The notes beneath the pieces were generated by a model that ran no database searches, was not told the origin of the DNA, and saw only the letters and a program-made list of their open reading frames with translations. From an uncultured Clostridia bacterium (GTDB taxonomy: Bacteria; Bacillota; Clostridia; TANB77; CAG-508): a stretch of 29,442 nucleotides of DNA. Positions 14,442 through 21,466 of the stretch are shown here, in pieces (the first letter of the stretch is position 1; each line of letters begins with the position of its first letter). Position numbers and translations under genes: made by a program. Location: NCBI GenBank assembly GCA_949045875.1, contig CARPYP010000023.1, positions 1 to 29,442 on the forward strand, given 5' to 3'.

Positions 14442-14469
14442 TTTACTTTTTTAATAAATATGGTATAAT
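14442..14469 (+). promoter_or_regulatory. promoter of the AbrB-like gene
   Basis: TTTACT (14442-14447), a 16-base spacer and TATAAT (14464-14469), about 35 bases before the ATG. Confidence 0.6.
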
Positions 14470-14504
14470 TTGGTAATAGATAAATTGCGAAAGGAGTTAA
14501 ATTA

Positions 14505-14738
14505 ATGAAAGAAACTGGATTTAGAAAAATCGATGATTTAGGCAGAGTAACTGTACCTGCTGAGCTTAGAGAAAAATACGATTTAAAAGAACATAATATA
14601 GTGGATTTTATTCCTAAAAAAGATGGAATTTTATTAAGAAAGATATATAATGATTGTATTTTTTGTGGTAGCAAAGAAAATCTTATAAAATATAATGAAA
14701 AAAATATTTGTCTAAATTGTAGAAAAGCACTTCAATAA
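14505..14738 (+). CDS. AbrB/SpoVT-type regulator with C-terminal zinc ribbon, island-borne
   Basis: 77 residues. Residues 1-48 form the AbrB swapped-hairpin DNA-binding domain (RKIDDLGRVTVPAELREKYD). Residues 52-72 carry CIFCG and CLNC, a four-cysteine zinc site. The architecture is the same as the chromosomal gene at 20337-20603, which shares DELGRV.(I/V)P.ELR and the CIFCG...C..C pattern. AbrB-type proteins are DNA-binding transition-state regulators. This copy may let the island link its control to host growth phase (inference). GGAG lies eight bases upstream of the start. Confidence 0.85.
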   Translation: MKETGFRKIDDLGRVTVPAELREKYDLKEHNIVDFIPKKDGILLRKIYNDCIFCGSKENLIKYNEKNICLNCRKALQ

Positions 14739-14760
14739 TCTTTTATTTTTTTGTGCGAAA

Positions 14761-14779
14761 TGTTAGTACAAATCTAACA
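14761..14779. promoter_or_regulatory. operator-like inverted repeat, copy 1
   Basis: TGTTAGTACAAATCTAACA has 6-base inverted arms (TGTTAG/CTAACA). It differs by one base from the copy at 15131-15149. It lies just past the AbrB-like gene and before the stop of 14803-15063. Confidence 0.5.
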
Positions 14780-14802
14780 AGCAGTATAAATAACAAAATA
14801 AC

Positions 14803-15063
14803 TTATACTAAATAATCTTTATCTGTGTCTTCGAATATTTGGTCATAAGTGATATTAAGAATTTTACATATGGGTTTTAGTTCAAAATCTTTAACTAAAC
14901 GAGTATGATTTTCTATATCAAAAATATCAGAATGATATAAATTAACACCATATAAAGACAATTTATCGCTTAATTGTCTAAGGGATAAACCTTGTTGCAA
15001 TCTATATGTTTGTATATTTGTACCAACTATATTTGCTTTACCATTTAACTTTTTGCTTTTCAT
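14803..15063 (-). CDS. small XRE-family regulator
   Basis: 86 residues. The helix-turn-helix runs from about 13 to 75: GTNIQTYRLQQGLSLRQLSD, then a recognition helix in LYHSDIFDIENHTR. The tail is ICKILNITYDQIFED, the usual end of a Cro/CI domain. A weak AGGG site lies upstream of the ATG. The gene is flanked on both sides by near-identical TGTTA...TAACA operator-like sites, suggesting that it binds them and represses itself and the divergent gene at 15165. Confidence 0.75.
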   Translation of the reverse strand: MKSKKLNGKANIVGTNIQTYRLQQGLSLRQLSDKLSLYGVNLYHSDIFDIENHTRLVKDFELKPICKILNITYDQIFEDTDKDYLV

Positions 15064-15130
15064 ATATAAAATATTCCCTTCATTTATTATAAATATTCAA
15101 GGGTATTTTATAATTTTTTTTAATTATAAT

Positions 15131-15149
15131 TGTTACTACAAATCTAACA
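15131..15149. promoter_or_regulatory. operator-like inverted repeat, copy 2
   Basis: TGTTACTACAAATCTAACA (arms TGTTA/TAACA) in the divergent space between 14803-15063 and 15165-15644, 16 bases before the latter's ATG. Confidence 0.5.
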
Positions 15150-15164
15150 TTTAAAGGAGGATAT

Positions 15165-15644
15165 ATGAATTTGGAATTCACTGAAACAGATAAACATGTA
15201 ACAGAAATATTATACTCTTTATATATGAGAGGGTATTCTTTTGCAGATGTTTTTGATTTATTAAATGGAAAAGATCTTTTATATATATTAGCTAAAAGAA
15301 TTAAAGAAAATATTGACTCTGCAAATAGATATATAAGATATGATTTTATAAAATCTGAGGAAGAATATTTTTCTCTTTTAAAAAAAAGCAATTCAAATAA
15401 ATTGATATTAATAATCGAAAATTTGTTGAATATTTTAACTAATATAAAAAATCCTAGTGAAGAAATTAAGGCTTCAATTAATATGTTGAAAAATGATATT
15501 ATAGAAATAAATTTAATAAATAATAAATCATATAAAAAAATATTAATTCCAAATAATATAAAAGTTGAATCTATTATTTACAAAATTCTACAAAATACAG
15601 ATTATAATAAATTAAAAAATAATAGACTTGGAACTGATTTATAA
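15165..15644 (+). CDS. hypothetical helical protein
   Basis: 159 residues, rich in Ile, Leu, Asn and Lys, probably all helical (LILIIENLLNILTNIKNPSE, IKASINMLKNDIIEINL). I recognise no family. An N-terminal helix-like segment (VTEILYSLYMRGYSFADVFD) might bind DNA. The start is marked by AAAGGAGG seven bases upstream. It is a likely target of the divergent XRE regulator. Confidence 0.6.
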   Translation: MNLEFTETDKHVTEILYSLYMRGYSFADVFDLLNGKDLLYILAKRIKENIDSANRYIRYDFIKSEEEYFSLLKKSNSNKLILIIENLLNILTNIKNPSEEIKASINMLKNDIIEINLINNKSYKKILIPNNIKVESIIYKILQNTDYNKLKNNRLGTDL

Positions 15645-15690
15645 TAAATAATAACAATTATTTTATTTAATATAAATTTATATTTCAAAA

Positions 15691-15711
15691 GGTACTCTCT
15701 ATTAGAGTACC
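15691..15711. terminator. terminator hairpin
   Basis: GGTACTCT (15691-15698) pairs with AGAGTACC (15704-15711) around CTATT. The stem is followed by CTTTG on the plus strand and AAAA pairing on the other. It lies between convergent genes. Confidence 0.65.
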
Positions 15712-15748
15712 CTTTGTCCAAGAATTAAATAATAACTCTTGTAAGAAA

Positions 15749-15961
15749 TTAATAATGTGGAAAATTCTCTTTTCTGAATTCTTCCATAGCTTCACGTTGT
15801 TCTTTAACTCTCCGTTCAAACTTTTCTGTCTCATCTGCATTCAGTTTTTCTATTTTTTCTATTCGTTTCTTAATTCTTCGAAAAAACAAAAACATTATGA
15901 TGCAAGAAATGATAAAAATAATTAACAGAACTAGTCCAATGATTATTAGAGCAACAGCCAT
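15749..15961 (-). CDS. small single-pass membrane protein with coiled-coil tail
   Basis: 70 residues. A hydrophobic segment at about 2-27 (VALIIIGLVLLIIFIISCII) precedes a highly charged helix (RRIKKRIEKIEKLNADETEK) likely to be a coiled coil in the cytoplasm. The start has GGGAGG nine bases upstream. The family is unknown. It is flanked by a terminator and the repeat array of island 2. Confidence 0.6.
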   Translation of the reverse strand: MAVALIIIGLVLLIIFIISCIIMFLFFRRIKKRIEKIEKLNADETEKFERRVKEQREAMEEFRKENFPHY

Positions 15962-16145
15962 TCTATTAACCTCCCTTCTACTAAAAGAGACAATGTTTTC
16001 ATAGGAAATCTTCCTATGAATTTTGTGTTATCAAGTTTCTATTTATATTATATTATTGTATCTTATATTTTATGTCTAAAAATTTTTCAATCTCTAAAAA
16101 AATTTAAAAAGTTTTTAAAAAATTTTAATTTTTTGATGTTTTGAC
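15962..16145. other. spacer before the repeat array
   Basis: A small inverted repeat (ATAGGAAA...TTCCTAT, near 16002-16018) and A-rich sequence. No gene. Confidence 0.4.
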
Positions 16146-16472
16146 GGCATGTATATAGTAGAAGGGTAATTATTTTAAAAATCTTTTCAAAATTTACCAC
16201 TTTTATGAAAAATGGTGGCATTTACCTAGTAGTAGAGTAAAATTTTTAATTACAGAAAAAAGTTCAATAAATTTTCAAAAAATTATACCTTTTTAGAAAT
16301 TTGATGACATTTACTTATTGAAAGAATAAAATTTAAAAAATTTCCTAAAAAACGTTACATTTTCAAGTCTTTTTTGGAACTTATATAGTAGAGGGAAAAA
16401 TTTTTTAAAGAATTTCTAAAAAATTTGCGTTTTTTTCATGGGGCGATGACATTTATATAGTAGAGGGGTAAA
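16146..16472 (+). repeat. five direct repeats ahead of xis-int
   Basis: Degenerate copies of GRCATTTATATAGTAGAGGGT begin at 16146, 16217, 16306, 16376 and 16448, that is, 71, 89, 70 and 72 bases apart. Copies 1, 4 and 5 are closest to each other; copy 3 is most degenerate. Between cores lie A/T-rich tracts often containing AAAATTT. The last copy adds GGGTAAATTTTACCC, a perfect palindrome, 40 bases before the excisionase start. No spacer diversity, so not CRISPR. Confidence 0.75.
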
Positions 16473-16510
16473 TTTTACCCTTACTAATTTAAGAAAGGAG
16501 GAAATCTACA

Positions 16511-16720
16511 TTGATAACAAATGAAGAGAATACAAAATTAGGATTAACTGTAGATGAAGCAAGAGAAATGTTAGGTATAGGTAGAAATTTAATGTTGCAA
16601 TTAGTTAAAGTAAAAGGTTTTCCAGCAGTTAGATTTAAAAGGAAGATTATTATTAATAAAGAATTGTTACCAAAATGGTTTGCAGAGAATTTTGGAGAGT
16701 ATGGCAATTATCATTATTAA
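16511..16720 (+). CDS. xis: excisionase-like protein of island 2
   Basis: 69 residues from a TTG start; AAAGGAGG lies ten bases upstream. GLTVDEAREMLGIGRNLMLQ, VKGFPAVRFKRKIIINKELL and PKWFAENF give the winged-helix excisionase pattern of the Tn916 Xis/AlpA group. It is followed, 114 bases later, by the integrase. It would bend att DNA and bias the integrase to excision. A long imperfect hairpin (AAGGGC...GCCCTT, about 16731-16795) fills the gap. Confidence 0.75.
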   Translation: MITNEENTKLGLTVDEAREMLGIGRNLMLQLVKVKGFPAVRFKRKIIINKELLPKWFAENFGEYGNYHY

Positions 16721-16834
16721 TAGTTAGAAAAAAGGGCTGACTTCTCATTTTAAATGTGATAAGATACATCTTGATATTAAGTTTTGTGCCCTTAAACTAT
16801 TTATATTTTTTAAACTTATTTGGAAGGAGTTATC

Positions 16835-18256
16835 ATGGAAAAAATAAATAGACAAAGAGCACCAAAAGGAACAGTTACAATAAGAAGAAAAGGAAATAGT
16901 TATGAGGCAAGAGTAACATTAGCCCTTAATTCAATAATTGAAGGAACCTACAAAAACCCTAGATTATCTCGAACAGCAAGAACAGAAAAAGAAGCAAGAA
17001 AAAGATTAGGTGAATTAATTACTGATGTGTATTTTGATATTAAAAGAAATAGTACAATTCCTAATGTCAAAGTATTTACAGAAGAATGTTCATCAGAATT
17101 AAATAAGTTTACTGAATTTAATGAAGAAAAAGCAAAAAGGAAAATAGAATTACTAGCAGATGATTATACTTTGTTTCCAAACATAGCAAAGGAATGGCTT
17201 AATTGGAAAAAAAATCAAGTTAATCCTACTACTAATAAAACAATTAGCTTAAAAACAGTAGAAACATACATAAACACAATAAAAAATCACGTTATGGTAG
17301 ATTTTAAAAACTACCATGTTAGCGAAATTAGTAAAGATTTAGTAGAAGACTATATTAATAAGAAAAGACAGAAAACACCTAGACTTGCTAAAGATTTATT
17401 CTTGCTTATTAGGGCTGTGCTAACTTATGCAAAAGATAAAAAAGGCTTAATAAAAGAAGTTCCAAACTTTGATTTAAAATTTCAAAAGAAGAAAAGAGCA
17501 AAGGTTGCAAAAGTATGTTATTTGCCAGAAGATAGGCAGAAAGTATGGCTTGATGTATGTGAAGAAGATAAAAGACCTTTTGCATTACTTTTTGCTACAT
17601 TACTTCAAACAGGTATGCGACCAGAAGAAGGCTGTGGCTTAAAATGGAAATCAGTTCATTTCAATCAGAATAAAATCAGAGTAGAAAATGCCTATAAAGA
17701 TATTACATTATATGATGATGAAATGAATATAACAGGACACATTTTGACTGATGGAGATTTAAAAACTACAGAAAGTTATCGCAATATACCTATGACACCA
17801 AGATTAAAAGAAATGTTATTAAATTTAAAAAGAGAGAAAATAAATAATCTACAATACGGACAAGAGTGGGATAATAACGAATATGTATTTTTAAATACTA
17901 TTGGTACTCCGTATGTTCCAGAAAGATTAACAAAAAAGATTACAGAATTTATTAAAAAACATAAGCTAGAACACATGACAATTTATGGATTTAGACATTC
18001 TTTTGCAACTTTAATGAGTGAAAAAGGTATGGATAAAGAAGTTTTAAGAGAATTAATGGGACATGCCGAATTTGAAACTACAGATTTTTACTATATTCAT
18101 GTATCAGAAGAACGAAAGAAAAAAGAATTTGAAAGAGTAAATTTTGAACAATTTCAGGGGAAAACAAAAACTGCTGAAAGTCAGTCTACACAAATAAAAC
18201 GATACTTTTTAAAGAAAAAGCCTAAAAAAAAGAAAAGAGTTCTCAAACTAGCTTGA
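16835..18256 (+). CDS. int: tyrosine-type integrase of island 2
   Basis: 473 residues. An N-terminal arm-binding domain (about 9-65: KGTVTIRRKGNSYEARVTLA), a core-binding domain (about 110-205) and the catalytic domain. Catalytic residues are R262 in QTGMRPEEG, R387 in YGFRHSF, H410 in LMGHAEF and Y419 or Y420 in TDFYYIHV. The usual His of HxxR is Tyr here (Y384xxR387). I start at the ATG at 16835, because AAGGAG lies within the earlier in-frame TTG. It recombines at the anticodon loop of tRNA-Arg. It ends 18 bases before an intact tRNA-Arg and has a partial second copy at 11431-11767. Confidence 0.92.
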   Translation: MEKINRQRAPKGTVTIRRKGNSYEARVTLALNSIIEGTYKNPRLSRTARTEKEARKRLGELITDVYFDIKRNSTIPNVKVFTEECSSELNKFTEFNEEKAKRKIELLADDYTLFPNIAKEWLNWKKNQVNPTTNKTISLKTVETYINTIKNHVMVDFKNYHVSEISKDLVEDYINKKRQKTPRLAKDLFLLIRAVLTYAKDKKGLIKEVPNFDLKFQKKKRAKVAKVCYLPEDRQKVWLDVCEEDKRPFALLFATLLQTGMRPEEGCGLKWKSVHFNQNKIRVENAYKDITLYDDEMNITGHILTDGDLKTTESYRNIPMTPRLKEMLLNLKREKINNLQYGQEWDNNEYVFLNTIGTPYVPERLTKKITEFIKKHKLEHMTIYGFRHSFATLMSEKGMDKEVLRELMGHAEFETTDFYYIHVSEERKKKEFERVNFEQFQGKTKTAESQSTQIKRYFLKKKPKKKKRVLKLA

Positions 18257-18261
18257 GAACT
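17920..18261 (+). repeat. direct repeat copy 2 (integrase 3' end)
   Basis: Matches 11431-11772 with scattered changes. Like copy 1, it ends in the hairpin AGTTCTCAA/TTGAGAACT (18238-18261) spanning the stop codon. Confidence 0.85.
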
Positions 18262-18274
18262 ACTATTCATCAAA

Positions 18275-18350
18275 TGGTGCACCCAGAGGGATTCGAACCC
18301 CCGTCTTCAAGTTCGTAGCCTGATATTCTATCCAATTAGACTATGGGTGC
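18275..18350 (-). tRNA. intact tRNA-Arg (anticodon ACG), carried by island 2
   Basis: 76 bases with encoded CCA. The acceptor stem is GCACCCA/TGGGTGC, the anticodon stem TCAGG/CTTGA around CTACGAA (anticodon ACG), and the T arm GGGTTCGAATCCC. All stems match internally, and differ from those of the split tRNA-Arg in the acceptor stem, anticodon stem and variable loop. It therefore is a separate full gene and not a product of the current insertion. Confidence 0.93.
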
Positions 18351-18393
18351 ATATAGAAATATGTAAACTATATTTACATATCAAATTTATATT

Positions 18394-18459
18394 AAGGGGA
18401 ATTTCAGGGGAAAACTTTTAGACCAATCCATAGAAATCCCTAAATATCAATATTTATAA
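18394..18459 (+). repeat. candidate arm sites, right end of island 2
   Basis: AAGGGGAA (18394-18401), AGGGGAAAACT (18406-18416) and AATATCAATATTTATAA (18443-18459) recur at the left end (11993-12054) in the same orientation. Confidence 0.6.
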
Positions 18460-18475
18460 GTTTAAGGGTGTGCGT

Positions 18476-18514
18476 TTCGTAGCCTGCCATTCTATCCAAC
18501 TAAACTACGGGTAC
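18476..18514 (-). pseudogene. 5' half of a split tRNA-Arg(ACG)
   Basis: On the minus strand GTACCCG, the D arm (GTTTAGTTGGATAGAAT), GCAGG and the loop CTACGAA are present, then the sequence leaves tRNA (ACGCACACC). Its partner is 11786-11830. Together they would form a perfect tRNA, which shows that island 2 interrupted it. Confidence 0.85.
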
Positions 18515-18688
18515 ATATAAAATATTTAATATTATAATTTAATATATTTCATTATGTAATTAGTACATATTGTTTACTTTTATATTATACTTTTTTCTAA
18601 TTCATTTTTCAAGTATATTTTTGACTTTTTTTTATTTGTATAGATTTCTGACTATATACGAAAAATATACAAACATTATCTATTATAT
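18515..18688. other. AT-rich spacer, nothing recognised
   Basis: No gene or clear structure between the tRNA half and the ncRNA candidate. Confidence 0.4.
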
Positions 18689-18814
18689 AAAAAAGACTTA
18701 CAGGAGTTTATGCATCTCCTGCAAGAAAATAATATAAATGGGGGCTATGTAGAGGAAAGCTTTTCTGAAAATTTGGGAGCCAGAAAAAAGATTAAAATTT
18801 TTCTTTCCCCTACA
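18689..18814 (-). ncRNA. candidate structured small RNA ending in a terminator
   Basis: On the minus strand TGTAGGGGAAAG (18803-18814) pairs with CTTTCCTCTACA (18748-18759) except for one mismatch. Inside is a second stem, TTTTCTG/CAGAAAA. The 3' end is an intrinsic terminator: CTTGCAGGAG/CTCCTGTAAG (18697-18725), then TCTTTTTT. There is no reading frame. A long rod with an internal bubble and a terminator recalls 6S RNA, but I cannot confirm this. A leftover of a leader RNA is the alternative. Confidence 0.45.
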
Positions 18815-18937
18815 AGCTTAAAAACATAATAATTTTTACAATAAATAAAATTCTAATTTTATATACTGCTTTTTTTATACTTTTATCTAACAGGATTTTT
18901 TGGATTTTATTACTAGATTTTAAAAACTTTTGATACA
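18815..18937. other. spacer, possible promoter region of the RNA
   Basis: AT-rich, with no clear gene; no convincing -35/-10 pair could be fixed. Confidence 0.3.
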
Positions 18938-19011
18938 AAAAATGTTATTTTATTTGATAAAAATATATAAAGAATGAATTTCGTTCTTTCTTTATATATA
19001 ATAACATTTTT
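18938..19011. terminator. long terminator hairpin after spmB
   Basis: Outer arms AAAAATGTTATT (18938-18949) and AATAACATTTTT (19000-19011). The inner stem TATATAAAGAA/TTCTTTATATA has a GAATTTCGTTC-type tip. It lies just beyond the spmB stop codon. Confidence 0.6.
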
Positions 19012-19022
19012 GACATAATATG

Positions 19023-19562
19023 TCAACAACTTTTTATCGACAACATTCGACAAACCACTATTGCTGTAGTAATTCCAACTATGTCTGCGATTAGTGCAGC
19101 ATATAATACAAATCTTATTTTCTTTATTTTTACTACCCCTGTATATACTGCTATTGTATATAATGTTGTTTCTGTTGCTCCCATTATTACAGATGCTATT
19201 ATTCCTATTTGGCTATCTACTCCATATGTTTTCATTATATCTGTCGCTGTGGCTATTGAGGCACTTCCAGATATTGGTCTTAATAATGCTAATGGTAATA
19301 TTTCCATTGGAAATTTTAATATTGCTAATATTGGCGATAATATTTTTCCTATACCTTCTATAATCCCAGAACTCCTTAATGCCCCTATTGCTAAAAATAA
19401 GCCTATTAATGTTGGTAAGATCTTTATGGTTGTTTCTATCCCCTCTTTTGTTCCTTCAATAAATATATCAAAAACCTTTTTCTTTTCTATTACACCATAG
19501 AGTATTATCATAAGTATTACTAATGGTACCGCTATTATTGATATGTAATTTATTATTTCCAT
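19023..19562 (-). CDS. spmB: spore maturation protein B
   Basis: 179 residues, an integral membrane protein of the nucleoside-recognition/Gate domain family. Hydrophobic segments alternate with LPTLIGLFLAIGALRSSGII, ALLRPISGSASIATATDIM and IIASVIMGATETTLYTIAVY. The last two are typical Gate-domain re-entrant segments. In Bacillus, SpmA and SpmB help dehydrate the spore core in late sporulation. It follows spmA by six bases with AGGAGGAGG as ribosome binding site. The length matches the family. Expression is expected in the forespore (established for the family). Confidence 0.93.
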   Translation of the reverse strand: MEIINYISIIAVPLVILMIILYGVIEKKKVFDIFIEGTKEGIETTIKILPTLIGLFLAIGALRSSGIIEGIGKILSPILAILKFPMEILPLALLRPISGSASIATATDIMKTYGVDSQIGIIASVIMGATETTLYTIAVYTGVVKIKKIRFVLYAALIADIVGITTAIVVCRMLSIKSC

Positions 19563-19568
19563 TTAATT

Positions 19569-20174
19569 TTACCTCCTCCTTTTATCATTGTATTTCGCAT
19601 TTTCTTTTGCTATAAATACTTTTACAGATAATATTCCAGCTATTGCTGCACATACTGTTGCTATCCATACAGGCACAATTATCGATGTAGGATTTTCTGA
19701 TTCTAGTGATACTCTTATTGCAATTATTGTTGTTGGGATTATTTGTAAAGAAGCAGTGTTTAATACAATTAGCATTGCCATAGAGTCTGATAATTTTTCT
19801 TTATCTATATTATCCCTTTGTAATGTTTCCATTGCCTTTAATCCTAATGGCGTTGATGCATTTCCTATTCCTAATATATTTGCTGTCATATTCATTGCAA
19901 TTTGCTCTTTTGCTTTCTTATTTTCTTTTAGTGATGGAAATAACCAATTCATTATTGGATTTAACATTTTTGTAAATCTTGTAATTAAACTTGTATTTTG
20001 TGCTATTTTCATAATTCCACACCACAAACACATTGCTCCTAATAAGCTTATACTTAATGAAACTGCTTCATTTACAGAATTAAAAATCTCCACATTAACT
20101 TTATCTATTTTTCCTATAAATATTGCATAAATATATGAAATTATTATAAATATCGGCCAAATAATATTTAACAT
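19569..20174 (-). CDS. spmA: spore maturation protein A
   Basis: 201 residues from MLNIIWPIFIIISYIYAIFI, with AAAGGAG seven bases before that ATG; the frame extends 30 codons further up without support. Gate-domain motifs: LLGAMCLWCGIMKIA, NMTANILGIGNASTPLGLKA and LIVLNTASLQIIPTTIIAIR. It is the partner of SpmB and is co-transcribed with it. It acts in the forespore membrane in spore core dehydration. Confidence 0.93.
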   Translation of the reverse strand: MLNIIWPIFIIISYIYAIFIGKIDKVNVEIFNSVNEAVSLSISLLGAMCLWCGIMKIAQNTSLITRFTKMLNPIMNWLFPSLKENKKAKEQIAMNMTANILGIGNASTPLGLKAMETLQRDNIDKEKLSDSMAMLIVLNTASLQIIPTTIIAIRVSLESENPTSIIVPVWIATVCAAIAGILSVKVFIAKENAKYNDKRRR

Positions 20175-20247
20175 TTTATCTCCTTTACTCTTGTTAAACT
20201 TTATTCTGTAAAATGGAAAAAATACATTATTTTTCATAAATTTTTCA

Positions 20248-20277
20248 TTGACCTTATTATACAAATTATGCTATTAT
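20248..20277 (+). promoter_or_regulatory. promoter of the abrB-like gene
   Basis: TTGACC (20248-20253), an 18-base spacer and TATTAT (20272-20277), about 60 bases before the start codon, divergent from spmA. Confidence 0.55.
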
Positions 20278-20336
20278 ATATAGTAGTTTTATTTTTTAAC
20301 ATCAAAAGAAATAAAGGCTTTTAAGGAGGAATTTCT

Positions 20337-20603
20337 ATGATAAAATCTACAGGAATTGTTAGAAGAATGGATGAACTAGGTCGAGTAGTTATACCCATGG
20401 AACTTCGTAATCAATTCAAAATAGTCGAAAAAGATCCTATTGAGATTTTTGTCGATGGCTCTTCAATAATCTTAAGGAAATATGAACCTAATTGTATTTT
20501 TTGTGGAAATACAAAAAACTTATATGAACATAAGGATAAACTCGTTTGTAATAAATGTGTTGAGAAACTTATTGGTTTACAAATTGAAGAAGCCCAAAAA
20601 TGA
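20337..20603 (+). CDS. abrB: AbrB/SpoVT-family transition-state regulator
   Basis: 88 residues. Residues 1-50 form the AbrB DNA-binding domain (TGIVRRMDELGRVVIPMELR). Residues 54-75 hold CIFCG and CNKC, a zinc ribbon. AbrB proteins repress post-exponential genes until sporulation begins. The location beside rsmI and yabB is the same as in B. subtilis. AAGGAGG lies eight bases before the start. The island-borne gene at 14505-14738 is a paralogue. The stop codon overlaps the terminator shared with rsmI. Confidence 0.9.
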   Translation: MIKSTGIVRRMDELGRVVIPMELRNQFKIVEKDPIEIFVDGSSIILRKYEPNCIFCGNTKNLYEHKDKLVCNKCVEKLIGLQIEEAQK

Positions 20604-20625
20604 TGGAGAAAATCCATCATTTTTT
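20601..20625. terminator. bidirectional terminator between abrB and rsmI
   Basis: TGATGGA (20601-20607) pairs with TCCATCA (20613-20619) around GAAAA. TTTTTT follows on the plus strand, and TTTTTG on the minus strand. It includes both stop codons. Confidence 0.85.
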
Positions 20626-21444
20626 ATTTATAAATTGTTTATATATTTCGTTTTTTGGTACATTCCTATCTTTTGCTATTTGTTTTATTATATCTTTATT
20701 TTCATAGCCTAATTTTTCATAATATTTATAATGTTCTTCTATGCTTAATTCTTTTATTTCATTATTATCTTCAATTTTTTCACTTTTTTCTATTATAATT
20801 ACATATTCTCCTTTTGGTTCTGATATTTTTTCAATAAATTCTTTTACTGTTCCAATTTCAAAGCTTTCGTGAATTTTGGTCATTTCATGTGCTAGTACAA
20901 TTTTTCTATTTTCTAATATTTCTTTTAAATCTCTTAGTGTTTCTTTCAATTTATGTGGTGCTTCATATAGTATAATTGTATTGGTCGAGAATTTAATTTC
21001 TTTTAATTTTTCTTTTCTATTTTTATTGTTCATTGGTAGAAATCCCAAAAATGTAAATTCTTTTGTATCTAATCCAGATGAAATTAAAGCACAAATTAAA
21101 GCACATGCTCCAGGTATTGGTGTTACTTTTATATTATTTTTTATTGCTTCTTTTACTATTTCTTCTCCAGGATCGGATATTCCAGGCGTACCTGCATCTG
21201 TTACCAGTGCTATATTATTTCCTTCCAATATTTTATTAATTATTTCAATTATCTTTTTTTCATTACTATGTCTCTGATAACTCATTAACGGTTTTGATAT
21301 TTCTAAATGATTTAATAGTTGTAATGTATGCCTTGTATCTTCTGCTACTATTATATCCGCTTCCTTTAGCGTTCTTATTGCCCTTAATGTAATATCTTCT
21401 AAATTCCCTATTGGAGTTGCTACTAAATACAATTTTCCTGTCAT
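20617..21444 (-). CDS. rsmI: 16S rRNA (cytidine1402-2'-O)-methyltransferase
   Basis: 275 residues. It is a tetrapyrrole-methylase-fold protein: N-terminal LYLVATPIGNLEDITLRAI, then IIVAEDTRHTLQLLNHL and the SAM-binding ALVTDAGTPGISDPGEE (about 79-95). The Gly-rich LIGAPGACAL-like segment appears as VTPIPGACALICALISSGLD. It methylates the 2'-O of C1402 in 16S rRNA to fine-tune the ribosomal P site. It follows yabB, as in B. subtilis, with 22 bases between. GGGG precedes the start; length and motifs fit the family. Confidence 0.95.
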   Translation of the reverse strand: MTGKLYLVATPIGNLEDITLRAIRTLKEADIIVAEDTRHTLQLLNHLEISKPLMSYQRHSNEKKIIEIINKILEGNNIALVTDAGTPGISDPGEEIVKEAIKNNIKVTPIPGACALICALISSGLDTKEFTFLGFLPMNNKNRKEKLKEIKFSTNTIILYEAPHKLKETLRDLKEILENRKIVLAHEMTKIHESFEIGTVKEFIEKISEPKGEYVIIIEKSEKIEDNNEIKELSIEEHYKYYEKLGYENKDIIKQIAKDRNVPKNEIYKQFINKK

Positions 21445-21466
21445 TTTTTCTCCCCTCTAAACTATA

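Larger units (their letters stand above)
11824..18482. mobile_element. integrative island 2, inserted in the anticodon loop of tRNA-Arg
   Basis: A 6.65-kb island flanked by the 7-bp core TTCGTAG (11824-11830 and 18476-18482), which is the tRNA anticodon loop CTACGAA on the minus strand. Both ends contain (A)GGGGAA repeats and a shared 17-base segment. Contents: a frameshifted replication-type gene, a folded origin-like block, two XRE regulators, an AbrB-like regulator, unknown proteins, ~72-bp repeats, xis, int and an intact tRNA-Arg(ACG). No conjugation genes are present, so it is a mobilisable or satellite-type element. Confidence 0.8.

Noticed and set aside
16146..16472. CRISPR array
   Set aside because: Repeats are degenerate, intervals are similar AT-rich sequence and not diverse spacers, and no cas genes are near.
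19081..20130. Plus-strand frames over spmA and spmB
   Set aside because: Shadows of strong minus-strand membrane-protein genes.
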